Of a DNA stretch of 64,000 bases, positions 8,547-18,100 are shown in pieces. Every line of letters begins with the position of its first letter. Position 1 is the first letter of the stretch. The DNA comes from JANWVO01 sp037446555. Its GTDB lineage: Bacteria > Acidobacteriota > Terriglobia > Bryobacterales > Bryobacteraceae. The stretch spans positions 1 to 64,000 of the forward strand of contig JBBIIK010000002.1 in assembly GCA_037446555.1 (NCBI GenBank). Reading direction: 5' to 3'. Both the position numbers and the translations under genes were made by a program. Below the pieces are notes generated by a model. That model worked only from the letters and a program-made list of their open reading frames with translations, was not told the DNA's origin and did no database searches.

Positions 8547-9262
8547 GAGTGCTGATCGCAGACGACGAACCCATCGCGCGGCAGGTGCTCCGCGAACTGC
8601 TCGAAGAGTGCCCCGGCATCCACGTGGCCGGCGAGGCAGCCTCAGGCGAGGAAACTCTCCGGCAGGTGGAGCGACTCGATCCCGACGTCGTGCTGCTCGA
8701 CATCCACATGCCGCAAGCCGACGGGCTTGCGGTCGCGCGCCGTCTGCGCCCGCTGCCGCTTCCGCTGGTGATCTACGTCACCGCCTACGAGCAGCACGCG
8801 CTGGCGGCATTTGACGCCGGCGCGCTCGACTACCTCCTGAAGCCCGTCAAGCTCGAACGCCTGCGCGCCGCGCTCGAAAAAGCCCGCCGGCAACTGGAAG
8901 GCTTGCGCGCCCCGCAGGCGCCCGCCGGCGAGCCGCCTCGCCGCCTTGCGGTCCGCTCTGGCGAGGAGATCCACCTGCTCGACACGCGCGACATCGTCGC
9001 CTTCCGCGCCGCTCCCGGCGGCGTCGAGGTTCTCGCCACCACCGGGCGCTACCACGCGCCCCATTCGCTGCGCGAAATCGAGCAGCGCTTCCCCCCGCCG
9101 CAGTTCCGCCGCATCCACCGCTCCTTCCTCGTCCACACCGCGCACCTGCGCTCCATCGCCCCGCTTTCCTCCCGCCGCTGGCTTGTGCGCCTCACCGGCG
9201 GCATTGAAGCCGTGGTCAGCAAGCGCATGGCGAACGTCATTCGCGAGACGGCGCAGTGGTGA
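8543..9262 (+). CDS. LytR/AlgR family response regulator
   Basis: Transcriptional regulator of 239 aa: REC domain (1-120) with acidic pocket D7/D8, phospho-acceptor Asp53 (VVLLDIHMP), Thr80 and Lys100 (DYLLKPV), then a LytTR DNA-binding domain (about 140-239; HLLDTRDIVAF, RRIHRSFLVHTAHL). It is coupled by ATGA to the sensor kinase and should be its output. Its 3' end overlaps that of the convergent nucleotidyltransferase gene by 26 bp. The targets are unknown; LytTR proteins often regulate envelope, pilus or export genes. Confidence 0.92.
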   Translation: MRVLIADDEPIARQVLRELLEECPGIHVAGEAASGEETLRQVERLDPDVVLLDIHMPQADGLAVARRLRPLPLPLVIYVTAYEQHALAAFDAGALDYLLKPVKLERLRAALEKARRQLEGLRAPQAPAGEPPRRLAVRSGEEIHLLDTRDIVAFRAAPGGVEVLATTGRYHAPHSLREIEQRFPPPQFRRIHRSFLVHTAHLRSIAPLSSRRWLVRLTGGIEAVVSKRMANVIRETAQW

Positions 9263-9965
9263 GCTCCAGCGCCGCCGCCACGTCTTCCGGACGCCCGACG
9301 TCGCGCCACCCGTGCGCGAGCGGCTGCGCGAGCACCCGCCTCCCGTTCGCGATCAGCAGCTTCAGCGCGTCTGTCAGCTCGTACTCGCCCCGCGGCGACA
9401 GCCCGATCCGCCCCAAGGCATCGAACACCGGCTCGCGGAACGCGAAGATCCCCGCGCTGTTCCAGCGCGTGCGGCTCGCGCCCGGCGCGGGTTTTTCCAC
9501 GATCTCAATCACCACGCCGCCCGTTTCGTACACCGCCGCGCCTTGCCACGGATCGTCCACGTCCTTCACGGCCACCACCGCAGCGGCCGCCTCGTCTTCC
9601 TGAAGCCTTCGCCACACGGCGGCGATGTCCCCGGGCGCCGTCAGAATGTCGCCGAAGATCAGCAGGAACGGCTCGCCGCCTGTGAACGGCGCGGCCAGCC
9701 GCGCCGCAGAGCCCGTTCCGTTCACCGGATCCTGCAACGCGAAGTGAATGCTGCGGTTGCCTGCGAACCGCGCATAGAACAGCTCGTGCCGGTAGCCCAC
9801 CACGAGCAGGAACCGCCCGAAGCCCGCCGCGCGCAGATTTTCGAGCACATGCTCCACCAAAGGCTTGCCGTGCAGCGGCAGCAGCGGCTTCGGCAGGCCT
9901 TGCGTGACTTCCCTCAGCCGCTCTCCGCGGCCTGCGGCCAAAATGACCGCGGCCGGTTTTGACAT
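9237..9965 (-). CDS. Sugar-phosphate nucleotidyltransferase
   Basis: Single-domain NTP_transferase protein, 242 aa, likely activating a sugar 1-phosphate with an NTP. The N-terminal signature LAAGRGERLREVTQGLPKPLLPL is intact, as are a GTGSAARLA segment, the metal-binding FGDIL and EKPAPGASRTRWNSAGIFAF. There is no left-handed beta-helix acyltransferase domain, so it is not GlmU-like; glucose- or mannose-1-phosphate types or a MurU-like enzyme are possible. The start is ATG at 9965 (MSKPAAVILAAG). It is divergent from the MFS gene with 18 bp between them. Confidence 0.82.
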   Translation of the reverse strand: MSKPAAVILAAGRGERLREVTQGLPKPLLPLHGKPLVEHVLENLRAAGFGRFLLVVGYRHELFYARFAGNRSIHFALQDPVNGTGSAARLAAPFTGGEPFLLIFGDILTAPGDIAAVWRRLQEDEAAAAVVAVKDVDDPWQGAAVYETGGVVIEIVEKPAPGASRTRWNSAGIFAFREPVFDALGRIGLSPRGEYELTDALKLLIANGRRVLAQPLAHGWRDVGRPEDVAAALELTTAPSRE

Positions 9966-9970
9966 TTCAG

Positions 9971-9976
9971 TATAAT
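9971..9976 (+). promoter_or_regulatory. Perfect -10 hexamer (TATAAT) 7 nt before the MFS gene
   Basis: TATAAT is followed by 7 nt and GTG at 9984, so the predicted transcription start falls at the start codon. There is no Shine-Dalgarno. A TTGACA lies at 9959-9964, but only 6 bp from the hexamer, so it cannot be its -35. Confidence 0.5.
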
Positions 9977-9983
9977 CGGGTTC

Positions 9984-11246
9984 GTGCATCCGCAACCCAC
10001 GAAGACCCGTTGGTGGATCCTCGCACTCCTCTTCCTCATTACCACGAACAACTACCTCGACCGGATCATCCTCGGCATTCTCAGCCCGGTGATCCTCGAG
10101 GACCTGCGCTTCTCCAAGATCGAGTATGGCTACGTCACCGCAGCCTTTCAAGCCGCCTATGCCGGCGGCTTCCTGCTCATGGGCTGGTGGATCGACCGCG
10201 TGGGCACGCGCCGCGGCTACGCCGACGCCATCACGCTGTGGAGCGTCGCGGCAGGGCTCCACGCCCTCAGCACCAGCTGGCTGCACCTCAGCTTCTGGCG
10301 CGCACTGCTCGGGCTCGGCGAAAGCGGCAACTTCCCGGCGGCGATCAAGGCGGTCACCGAGTGGTTCCCCAAGCGCGACCGCGCCTTCGCCACCGGCATC
10401 TTCAATGCCGGCACCAACGTGGCCACCATGATCGGTCCGCCGCTGTTGGTCTGGATGAACTCCCACTTCGGCTGGCGGACGTGCTTTCTGATCACGGCAT
10501 CCACAGGCGCGATTTGCCTGGCGGCATGGTGGTTTTTCTACCGCGTGCCCCGGCAGCACAAGTGGGTGAACGAAGCCGAGCTCGCGATCATCGAGAGCGA
10601 CCCGGAGGAGAAGATCGAAGCGCGCATCGGCTGGGCGCAGGCGCTGAAGATCCGGCAGACTTACGGCTTCGCGCTGGCCAAGTTCTTCTCCGATCCCGTG
10701 TGGTGGTTCTATCTCACCTGGCTGACGCTCTACTTCAAGGAAGCGCGCGGGCTGAGCCTGGAGCAGATCGGCTGGGCGCTGCCGGTCATCTACCTGATGG
10801 CCGATTTCGGCTCGGTCTTCGGCGGATGGGTGAGCGGCTTCCTGATCCGCCGCGGCTGGCCCAACGGAAAGGCGCGCAAGACGACGATGGCGTTCTTCGC
10901 GCTCTGCATGCCGGTGGCAGCGACAGCCGTCGCCGTGCCCAAAACGTGGATGGCGGTGGCGCTGATTTCGCTCGCCACGGCGGCGCACCAGGGCTGGTCG
11001 GCGAACCTTTACACCACGGTCTCTGACGTCTTCCCGAAGTCCGCGGTGGCCTCGGTCACCGGGCTCGGCGGCTTCCTCGGCGGCTTTGGCGGCATCATCT
11101 TCACCGCTCTGTTGCCCGGCTACCTCATCACCTACTTCGGCTACCTGCCCGTGTTCGTCATCATGGGCAGCTTCCACCTGATCGGCTGGACTTGCGTCCA
11201 CATCTTCCTGGGCGACATGCGCAAACTCGGCGCCGACCCCGCCTGA
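9984..11246 (+). CDS. MFS transporter, anion:cation symporter (hexuronate-type) family
   Basis: Twelve-helix major facilitator of 420 aa. The N-terminal NYLDR segment after helix 1, the GWWIDRVGTRRGY loop between helices 2 and 3 and GLGESGNFPAAIKAVTEWFPKRDRAFATG are typical of the ACS family that carries hexuronates, glucarate or other organic anions with H+. The start is GTG at 9984, immediately downstream of a TATAAT box. It stands alone between a divergent nucleotidyltransferase and a small zinc-ribbon gene, so context does not identify the substrate. Confidence 0.85.
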   Translation: MHPQPTKTRWWILALLFLITTNNYLDRIILGILSPVILEDLRFSKIEYGYVTAAFQAAYAGGFLLMGWWIDRVGTRRGYADAITLWSVAAGLHALSTSWLHLSFWRALLGLGESGNFPAAIKAVTEWFPKRDRAFATGIFNAGTNVATMIGPPLLVWMNSHFGWRTCFLITASTGAICLAAWWFFYRVPRQHKWVNEAELAIIESDPEEKIEARIGWAQALKIRQTYGFALAKFFSDPVWWFYLTWLTLYFKEARGLSLEQIGWALPVIYLMADFGSVFGGWVSGFLIRRGWPNGKARKTTMAFFALCMPVAATAVAVPKTWMAVALISLATAAHQGWSANLYTTVSDVFPKSAVASVTGLGGFLGGFGGIIFTALLPGYLITYFGYLPVFVIMGSFHLIGWTCVHIFLGDMRKLGADPA

Positions 11247-11300
11247 GGCGCGCGTCACCCGGCGTGGGACTCCTGCATCACAATAGTGGACAGACAGCCT

Positions 11301-11504
11301 ATGCCGATGTACGAGTACCGGTGCCTGGAATGCGGCGCCAAGTATGAACAGCTCCGCCGGATGAGCGACGCCGACAAGAACCTGGAGTGCCCCGTTTGCG
11401 GCAGCCCCAACGTGCGGCGCGAGATCTCGGCCTGCGCCATCGGCAGCTCGTCTTCCTCTTCGAGCTCCGGAGGCGGCTGCGTTCCGCGCGGCGGCTTCTC
11501 TTGA
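11301..11504 (+). CDS. FmdB-family zinc-ribbon protein
   Basis: Small protein of 67 aa. MPMYEYRCLECG followed by CPVCGSPNVRR gives a two-CxxC zinc ribbon (putative regulatory protein FmdB, CxxC_CXXC_SSSS family), with the characteristic serine run and a Gly-rich tail. The start is ATG at 11301, giving the family-typical MPxYEY opening. The family is widespread and its function not established; a role as a regulatory or assembly factor is only suggested by name. Confidence 0.85.
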   Translation: MPMYEYRCLECGAKYEQLRRMSDADKNLECPVCGSPNVRREISACAIGSSSSSSSSGGGCVPRGGFS

Positions 11505-11564
11505 GCCCGCTGAGCCTGCGCCGCCCGGGTGGCGGCGTTAGAGAAACAGCGGCGGCGCGCCGCA

Positions 11565-13031
11565 TCATTTCTTCTTCAGCAGCCGGTAGCTGACAAAGGC
11601 GAAGCGCGTCGCATCGGGCGACCAGTTGGGCACGTTCATCGTCCCCTGCCCGCCGAACAGCGTCACCAGCACGCGCGGCTCCGAGCCGTCGGCGCGCGCC
11701 AGCCGGATCACCACGTCCTTGTTCGGCGGGTGCCCCTGCACGCTCTTGTCATAGCTGAGATAGCAGATCCACTGGCCGTCGGGCGAGAAGTGCGCGAACC
11801 AGTCGGCCGAGTCCGGCCCCTGCGAGACCATCCTCTGCCCGCTGCCGCCGGCGTTCATCCCCCAGATGCGCATCAGCCCCGTGCGCTCGCTGTTGAAGTA
11901 GATCTGCTTCCCGTCTGGCGAGTACTCGGGCCCGTCGTCGAGCCCGCGCGCGTCGGTGAGCCGCCTCTCCTCGCCGCCCGCGGCCGGAATCTCGTAGATG
12001 TCGTACTCGCCATTCCGCTGCGCGCAATAGACCAGCGTCTTGCCGTCGGGCGACCAGCCATGCAGATACGACGGCGCGTTCGGCGTCACCAGCCGCGGCG
12101 CGCCTCCCGTGATGGGCACGATGTAGATCTTCGATGGGTCGCGCCCCACGCTGCCGCTGATGGCCAGCCACTTGCCGTCAGGCGAGATCACATGGTCGTT
12201 GTTGCAGCGCACGTCGCCGGTGGGGATCCACTCGGGCGTCCCGCCCTCCACGGGGATGCGCCAGATGCGCCCACCGCCGTTGTAAATGAGGGCCTTGCCA
12301 TCGGGGGTCCAGTTCGGAGCCTCGAAGTGCTCGATCGCGCGCCGCACGATGCGCCGCTCGCCGGTGCGGATGTCGACGATCTCGAGCGTCGATTCTACCG
12401 CGCGCTCTTTCTCCGCCGCAGGGCCGTCTTCGATCAGCTCCACGCCCCGGATCAGCGCCGTCTCGGCGCGCGTTGCGTCATGCGAGCAAACTGCCAGCCC
12501 GGCATGCACGGTCTCGGGCAGCTCCACGGTCAACGCCCCGCCGGGTTGAAACTCGCCGCCCGGGCGCGCCGCCTCGAACGAGATCACTTGGCCGTGCCGC
12601 GCCAGCCGCACGCGCGCCGGGGCTATCACGGGCGAGCGGATCTCTTCCGTCACGCCGCCTTCCGCGCGCCGGTATTGCAGCGCGATCAGCCCGTCGGCAT
12701 GCACCATCACGCTCGCGTGCGGCGCGGCAGGGCCCAGCGACGCGCGCAGCATCAGCCCGGCCTTCTTGTGCGCGTGGCCGCCCGTGTCAGCCCACGCGAT
12801 CTCCGCCGTGATGATCACGTCCCCGGCCACGCGCTTCCACGCGAAGTGGAAGCTGTCCTCGGCGCCCCAGATGTTGGCGCCCGCGCCGGTGATGCGGTAG
12901 ACGCCTGTGGCAGCATCGTACTGCGTGCGTCCGGGGAGCCCTGTGCGGCCGACATCCGTGCTTTCTGGGAAAGGCCCTGTTTGCGCCAGCAGCAGCGGCC
13001 CTGCCAGGAGGACGAGAAGCGCGCGTTTCAT
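11565..13031 (-). CDS. Secreted TolB-like beta-propeller protein
   Basis: Predicted exported protein, 488 aa with signal peptide (MKRALLVLLAGPLLLAQT). Residues about 30-200 resemble a concanavalin-like DUF1349/beta-sandwich module (YDAATGVYRITGAGANIW, HKKAGLMLR). The rest consists of WD40-like PD40 repeats with SPDGK-type blade motifs (APNWTPDGKALIY, ISPDGKWLAI, WSPDGKTLVY, YSPDGKQIYF, FSPDGQWICY, WSPDATRFAF), giving about six blades. Such proteins often bind oligosaccharides or peptides; no catalytic motif is seen. The start is ATG at 13031, 7 nt after a TAGGAT hexamer. Confidence 0.75.
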   Translation of the reverse strand: MKRALLVLLAGPLLLAQTGPFPESTDVGRTGLPGRTQYDAATGVYRITGAGANIWGAEDSFHFAWKRVAGDVIITAEIAWADTGGHAHKKAGLMLRASLGPAAPHASVMVHADGLIALQYRRAEGGVTEEIRSPVIAPARVRLARHGQVISFEAARPGGEFQPGGALTVELPETVHAGLAVCSHDATRAETALIRGVELIEDGPAAEKERAVESTLEIVDIRTGERRIVRRAIEHFEAPNWTPDGKALIYNGGGRIWRIPVEGGTPEWIPTGDVRCNNDHVISPDGKWLAISGSVGRDPSKIYIVPITGGAPRLVTPNAPSYLHGWSPDGKTLVYCAQRNGEYDIYEIPAAGGEERRLTDARGLDDGPEYSPDGKQIYFNSERTGLMRIWGMNAGGSGQRMVSQGPDSADWFAHFSPDGQWICYLSYDKSVQGHPPNKDVVIRLARADGSEPRVLVTLFGGQGTMNVPNWSPDATRFAFVSYRLLKKK

Positions 13032-13038
13032 GCGCACT

Positions 13039-13044
13039 ATCCTA
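13039..13044 (-). promoter_or_regulatory. Candidate -10 element (TAGGAT) of the TolB-like gene
   Basis: TAGGAT lies 7 nt upstream of the ATG on the minus strand. It is ambiguous, because the same bases contain AGGA and could instead be a Shine-Dalgarno. In the first reading the mRNA would be leaderless; in the second the gene may belong to the sigma/anti-sigma operon upstream. Confidence 0.3.
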
Positions 13045-13112
13045 ACTCTTCCCCGACCGGAAGCTTCTTCGCCCGGCGCGCCGCTGCCGGCGCAGGCCGG
13101 CCGCCCCGCGCG

Positions 13113-13622
13113 TCAACGTCTCTCGGAGGCGATGATCAGCCAGACCAGCACCGGAACAAGGGAAGTCGCGGCAACCAGCATCGCCGCAGCCAGCCAAGCC
13201 CACGCAGGCCAGGCGGCCGTGGCGACGCCCGGGCCGGCAGCAGCCGAGACCCACGCCGCGCTGCGCGCGCACAACGATTGGAACCACTCTGAGGTGGCTC
13301 CGAAGCACGCGCCTGCCACTCCGGCAGCGCCCGCAAAGGCCAGTCCCTGGACGAACGTGATGGGGCGCCCGGCAGCGGCGGCGGCATCGCTCCAGGCCCG
13401 GCGCTGCATCCGTCTCCAGACGGCACCCGCATCCGGCACGGGGGCGAACCCGGCCGCGCGCGCGCGTTCCTCCCGCAAGGCTGCCGCCAATGCGGCCAAT
13501 TCCGCGCAGGACGGGCATTCGAGGAGATGCTGCCGCAGCGCGTCCGGCCACTGCGGCTCGGCGCCCATCTGCGCCAGAGCGTCACGCACCAGGTCTTCGA
13601 ACCGGCACCGCGCCGTGCTCAT
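13113..13622 (-). CDS. Anti-sigma factor with zinc-binding (ZAS) motif
   Basis: 169 aa. The N-terminal domain contains His32-x3-Cys36-x2-Cys39 (HLLECPSC), the zinc-binding anti-sigma motif. The C-terminal half has two hydrophobic segments (about 87-108 and 140-165), so the protein is probably membrane-anchored. Its ATG overlaps the stop of the ECF sigma gene by ATGA. By family knowledge it should hold that sigma factor inactive until a signal is received. Confidence 0.82.
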   Translation of the reverse strand: MSTARCRFEDLVRDALAQMGAEPQWPDALRQHLLECPSCAELAALAAALREERARAAGFAPVPDAGAVWRRMQRRAWSDAAAAAGRPITFVQGLAFAGAAGVAGACFGATSEWFQSLCARSAAWVSAAAGPGVATAAWPAWAWLAAAMLVAATSLVPVLVWLIIASERR

Positions 13623-14122
13623 GAGCCCTCCTTGTCCGGCTGCCCGCGCAGCAGCGCCGCCAGCCGGCTCCTTGCACGGGACAGAAGCGATTTGACACTC
13701 GACTCCCGCACGCCCGCGGCCGCGGCGATCTCCCTGTGCGTCGCCCCTTCGGCGTACGCCAGCCACAGCATCAGCCGCTCGCGGGGCTTCAGAGCCCCGA
13801 AGGCGCGCATCAGGTCCAGGCGCAGATCGCCGGAGTTCCGGCTTGCGTCCGGCAGCGATTCCGTGCCGGCGCCGTGGCTGCCGAACAGCTGCCGGATCCG
13901 CCGCCGCCGGTGCGCATCCCGGGCGAGATTGGCGGCGATGCGGAACAGGGAATTACGGGCGTGGACGCCGTCTTCCGGCGCCGCTCCGGCGCGAAGAAAC
14001 CGGTAAAACGTCTCCTGAAGCAGATCCTCGGCCAGCTCGCGGTCCGACGTCATCCGGTAAAGGAACGCCCACAGGCTGCGCGCGTGCCGCTCGTAGAGCG
14101 TTCGGAAAGACTCCTCTGTCAT
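13619..14122 (-). CDS. ECF-family RNA polymerase sigma factor
   Basis: 167 aa from ATG 14122. Sigma region 2 (FRTLYERHARSLWAFLYRMTSDRELAEDLLQETFYR) and region 4 (LKPRERLMLWLAYAEGATHREIAAAAGVRESSVKSLLSRARSRL) are both clear. The start is chosen because GAGG lies about 5 nt upstream and the domain begins immediately; the frame also runs back to a TTG at 14188. It directs transcription of a small regulon, unknown here, and is translationally coupled to its anti-sigma partner. A membrane protein of unknown function lies 90 bp upstream on the same strand. Confidence 0.9.
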   Translation of the reverse strand: MTEESFRTLYERHARSLWAFLYRMTSDRELAEDLLQETFYRFLRAGAAPEDGVHARNSLFRIAANLARDAHRRRRIRQLFGSHGAGTESLPDASRNSGDLRLDLMRAFGALKPRERLMLWLAYAEGATHREIAAAAGVRESSVKSLLSRARSRLAALLRGQPDKEGS

Positions 14123-14212
14123 CGCCGCCTCGCGCGCAAGCCCTTCCGCGGGGCGGAAACAGTCCGGAATGGCGTCCTCGTGCGACAACTGAGCCTCTTT
14201 CGGCGAACCGGG

Positions 14213-15094
14213 CTACATCGGCGCTTCCTGGCTGCCGGCGCCGGGCGCCGGAGACGGGATCAGTCCCAGCCGGCGCGAGAGCAGATACGACGCCCCCGCG
14301 GAAAGCAGGAAGCCGCAGCCGAGCGCCAGCGACAGAATGCCAAACGCCTGCAACGGCTGGGCTGCGATGGCGGAAACCCTCGTGCTGATGAAGAGGAGCC
14401 CGGTTCCCGCCGCCATCAACACAATGCCGCCCTGAATGGCCCAGAGGATCCGCCCGAGCGGCGCCGCCACGGCCCTCGCGGCGGACTCGATGTGGATGGG
14501 CGCCGATTGCAGGAACCTCTCGCCGGCCGGAGTCCGGATGTAGGCCAGCAGGTCTTCGTTGGAGGCGAGCCGGTCGAGGATCTTCGCGTGCACTTCAGCT
14601 TGAACCCTGGCCACGCGGCTCCACCGCCGGTAATCGACCAGCGTGCGGATCAGCCAGGCGATGAGGCTGGCGGCAAGGCCCATCCCGATCAGCACCGCTG
14701 TGGCCTCCAGCACGCGCGACCACAGGTCCATCAGCCGCTCTTCGGCGCCGCGCGGGACGTCCTCGCCGGTTCCGAGATAATAGGCCGGATTCCGCGCGAT
14801 GACGGGATGGGCGGCGAGGAAAGCCGAGAGTTCGGGATAGGTCGCAAGGTAGGTCTGGCTGGTCAGCAGCGTCGGATCGAGCGCGAGGATGCGGCGGACG
14901 GCGGGCGGGTGCCGGTCGAGAAGCTGATGAAAGCGGGCGCGGACCTGCTCGGCATCGGCCGTTTCGGCGATGGAGACAGGGGCAGACTGTTGCATCTTGG
15001 GCGCCGGCGGCGGCTGGTCCAGGCGCTGGCTTTGCGCCGTGGCGGCCATGCCTGCGGCCACCAGGAGGAAGGCGGGGATGAGCGTGAGCTTCAT
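14213..15094 (-). CDS. Membrane protein of unknown function
   Basis: 293 aa, not recognised. It has a signal peptide (MKLTLIPAFLLVAAGMAATAQ), then a soluble stretch of about 110 residues, a membrane segment near 127-148, a charged region, and two further membrane segments near 215-235 and 248-270. The charged region has a phrase (DRLASNEDLLAYIRTPAGERFLQ) that resembles no named motif known to me. It lies directly upstream of the ECF sigma/anti-sigma pair on the same strand, so it may belong to that regulatory unit; this is inference from position only. Confidence 0.6.
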   Translation of the reverse strand: MKLTLIPAFLLVAAGMAATAQSQRLDQPPPAPKMQQSAPVSIAETADAEQVRARFHQLLDRHPPAVRRILALDPTLLTSQTYLATYPELSAFLAAHPVIARNPAYYLGTGEDVPRGAEERLMDLWSRVLEATAVLIGMGLAASLIAWLIRTLVDYRRWSRVARVQAEVHAKILDRLASNEDLLAYIRTPAGERFLQSAPIHIESAARAVAAPLGRILWAIQGGIVLMAAGTGLLFISTRVSAIAAQPLQAFGILSLALGCGFLLSAGASYLLSRRLGLIPSPAPGAGSQEAPM

Positions 15095-15186
15095 GTAGCT
15101 GTGGAACCTCGTTTCCGCAGGTGTACTACGCGCCTGTGGCCCAAAGGTTCACAGCGAAAGGACAAAAGGTCCGGCCGGCGCCGGGC

Positions 15187-18100
15187 TCAGCCGGCGGCGA
15201 GGCGGCTGCCGCGGCGGCTCTCGATGAAGTTGCGCAACTCGGCCACCAGCAGCTCGTCGGGGCAGGGCTTGACGAGGTAGCGGTCGACGCCCAGCCGCAG
15301 CGCCTTCTGGCGGTGCTTTTCGCCGGCGCGCGAGGTAAGCATGAGCAGCGGGACGGACTCGAAGTCGGGCCGCGCGCGCAACGCTGCCGCCAGTTCGTAG
15401 CCGTCCATACGCGGCATTTCGATGTCCATCAGCACGGCGTCGGGCGGATTCGCGCGGCGCTCGAGCAGCTCGAGCGCCTCCTGCCCGTCCCTCGCCTCCA
15501 GCGTCCTGTACCCGCTCGAGCGCAGCAGGTTGCCCACCGAGCGGCGGATCGAAATCGAATCGTCGACGATGAGCACGGTCTCCTCGCGCGCGGCCCGCTG
15601 CCGCGCCGGCGACAGAGGGAGCGGCGGCGCGGCCTCCAGGCCGATGGCCGACGGGTTCAGGATCAGCACCACGGAGCCGTCGCCCAGGATGGTGCCGCCG
15701 GAGAAATGCGTCAGGCGCGCCAGCAGCGCGGCCAGCGGCTTGGTGACGATCTCGCGGGCTTCGATGACACGGTCGGCCAGCAGGGCGAACTCGCGTTCGC
15801 CGTTGTTGACAAACAGCAGGGCGCAGCGCGAGGGGCGCTGCTCGGGCGTCGACAGGCCCAGCCATTCGCCCAGCCAGCAGGCGGGAAGCCAGCCGCCGCC
15901 GGCCACGACGCCCCACTGCCCGTCGCGCTCCACCGGCTGCGAGTCGAACACCTGCATTTGCCGCGTCATGGCCGTCATCGGCAGGGCGAACCTCTCGCCG
16001 GCGGCTTCCAGAATCACCACGCGGTCCACTGCCATCGAGACCGGCAGCACGAAGGTGAACGTCGTGCCGTGGCCCGGCCGCGTCTGGACGGAAAGCCGGC
16101 CGCGCAGGCTTTCCATGGTGCTGCGGACGACATCCATGCCCACGCCGCGGCCCGAGATTTCGCTCACGGCTTCGACGGTCGAGAAGCCCGGCTCGAAGAT
16201 CAGGCGGATAAGGGACTCATGGCTGGCCGCGGCGGCCTGCTCTTCAGTGAGCCACTCCAGCTCCACGGCGCGCCGCGCGATCTTCTCGAAGTCGAGACCC
16301 GCGCCGTCGTCGCTCAACTGGAGCGTGACGTGCGCGCCCTGCCGCGACGCCGACAGGCGCACGGTCCCCGTTTCCGGCTTGCCCGCCGCCACGCGCGCCT
16401 GCGGCGGCTCGATCCCATGGTCGATGGCGTTGCGCAGCAGGTGCTCGAGAGCCGGCGCCAACTGCTCGACGACGCTTTTGTCGAATTCCGTCTCCAGGCC
16501 CGAGGTCTCCAGCCGCACGGGCTTGCCGGTCTTGGCCGCGGTGACTCGCACGGTGCGGCCCAGCCGGCTGGAAAGGCTTTCTAGAGGCACCATGCGCAGC
16601 CGCATGAGCTGGTCCTGCGCCTCGCCGCTCAGGCCGCGCTGCCGCGCCGCCCAAGTGTCGAATTGCGCGCGCATGGACTGGAACTGCGCGCTGAGGGCGG
16701 ACAGGTCGGTGGTGGCTTCGGCCAGATCCCGGGCGATGAGGTTCATCCGCGTGTAGCGGTCGAACTCGAGCACGTCAAACTCGGAGGCCGACGAGGTGGC
16801 CTCCTGCGAGACGGCGGCGCCCCCGGCGCCCGGCGCCGCGGCCTCCTGCGCCTCGGAGAGCTGGCTCGAGATGCGGCGGATGCGGGCCAGGTTCAGCGAC
16901 AGCTCGTCGAGTTCCTTGCGGAACGCCTCGATTTGCTGCTCGAAGCCGGAGGCGTTCATGAAGATCTCGCTCAGTGTGCGGGCGATGCCAGTCAGGCGCT
17001 CGACGGGCACGCGGACGGTGGCCTGGTGCTCGGCGTGGGCGTGGGCGGGCGCCGGGGGCGCAGCCGGGCGGCCCGCCTGGGTTGGCTCCGCAGCCGGGGC
17101 CGCTTCAGCGGGCGCGGAGGCGGAAGCGGCGGCGGCGATCAGGGCCAGCGCCTGCCGCGCCCGGTCCAGCAGAGCTTCATTGTCGCCCTGCGCCGCCACG
17201 AGTTCCGAAAGCACGTCGAAGCCCGCGCTCATCGCCTCCAGACAGGCGTCGCCGTAGGGAGCCGAGCCGGACAGGACGGCGTCGAGCAGCAATTGCAGCC
17301 GGCGGGCCACCGTGCTGGCGGCCATCAGACCCACCATGCCCGCCGACCCCTTGATGGTGTGCACCGCGCGGCGGAAGGCCGTCAGGTGCGGGTTCGGATC
17401 GGCGGGCCGCGCGGCCAACTGGCTGAGCGCGGATTCCGCTGCGGCCAGGTTGGATTCCGCCTCGGCCAGGAAGGTGTCCAGCAGGAAAGAGTCGGTCTCC
17501 TCGCGCACCGGCAGCGGGTCTTCGCCGGCCGCCGGCGCCGTGGCGCCGGGCTGCCGGCTGGCGGCCTCTTCCGTGCAGATGGCCATCAGCCCGGAGAGCT
17601 GTTCCAGAAGATCCGAGACGCGGGGCCGCAGGGCGCGGTTGTCGCCGCGGGCGGCGGCGAGGTCGGCCAGGCAGTCGTGGCAGGCCTGCAACAGGTCGAG
17701 AATCTCGCCCTCGGCGGGGAGGCTGCCGACGATCAGCAGATCGAGCACGTCCTCCATGCGGTGGGCGACGCCGGCGGCGGTCTCGAGGCCCGCCATCGCG
17801 GCCGCGCCCTTCAGCGTGTGGGCGTGCTGGCGGAGTTCGCGCAGCAGCGGGGCGGCATCGGCCGGCCGCACGCGGAGCCCCGCCACGGCCTTGTCCATGC
17901 GGCCGAGGAGCTGTTCTGCCTCGGCCAGAAACGTGTCCACCAGCTCGGCGGCCACCGGGTCGAACTCGGCCACTTCCGGGCTGCCGTCCGGCGGCGCGGG
18001 CCGGACGACGGAAAGGGTTGCCGGCGGCGCGGATTCCGGCGGCGGCGCGCCGAGCCCGCGGTGCAGATCGCCCAGCGCCTCTTCGAGCCCGGCCAGCCCC

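Noticed and set aside
9959..9964. TTGACA as a -35 for the MFS promoter
   Set aside because: Only 6 bp separate it from TATAAT; a functional sigma-70 spacer is about 17 bp.
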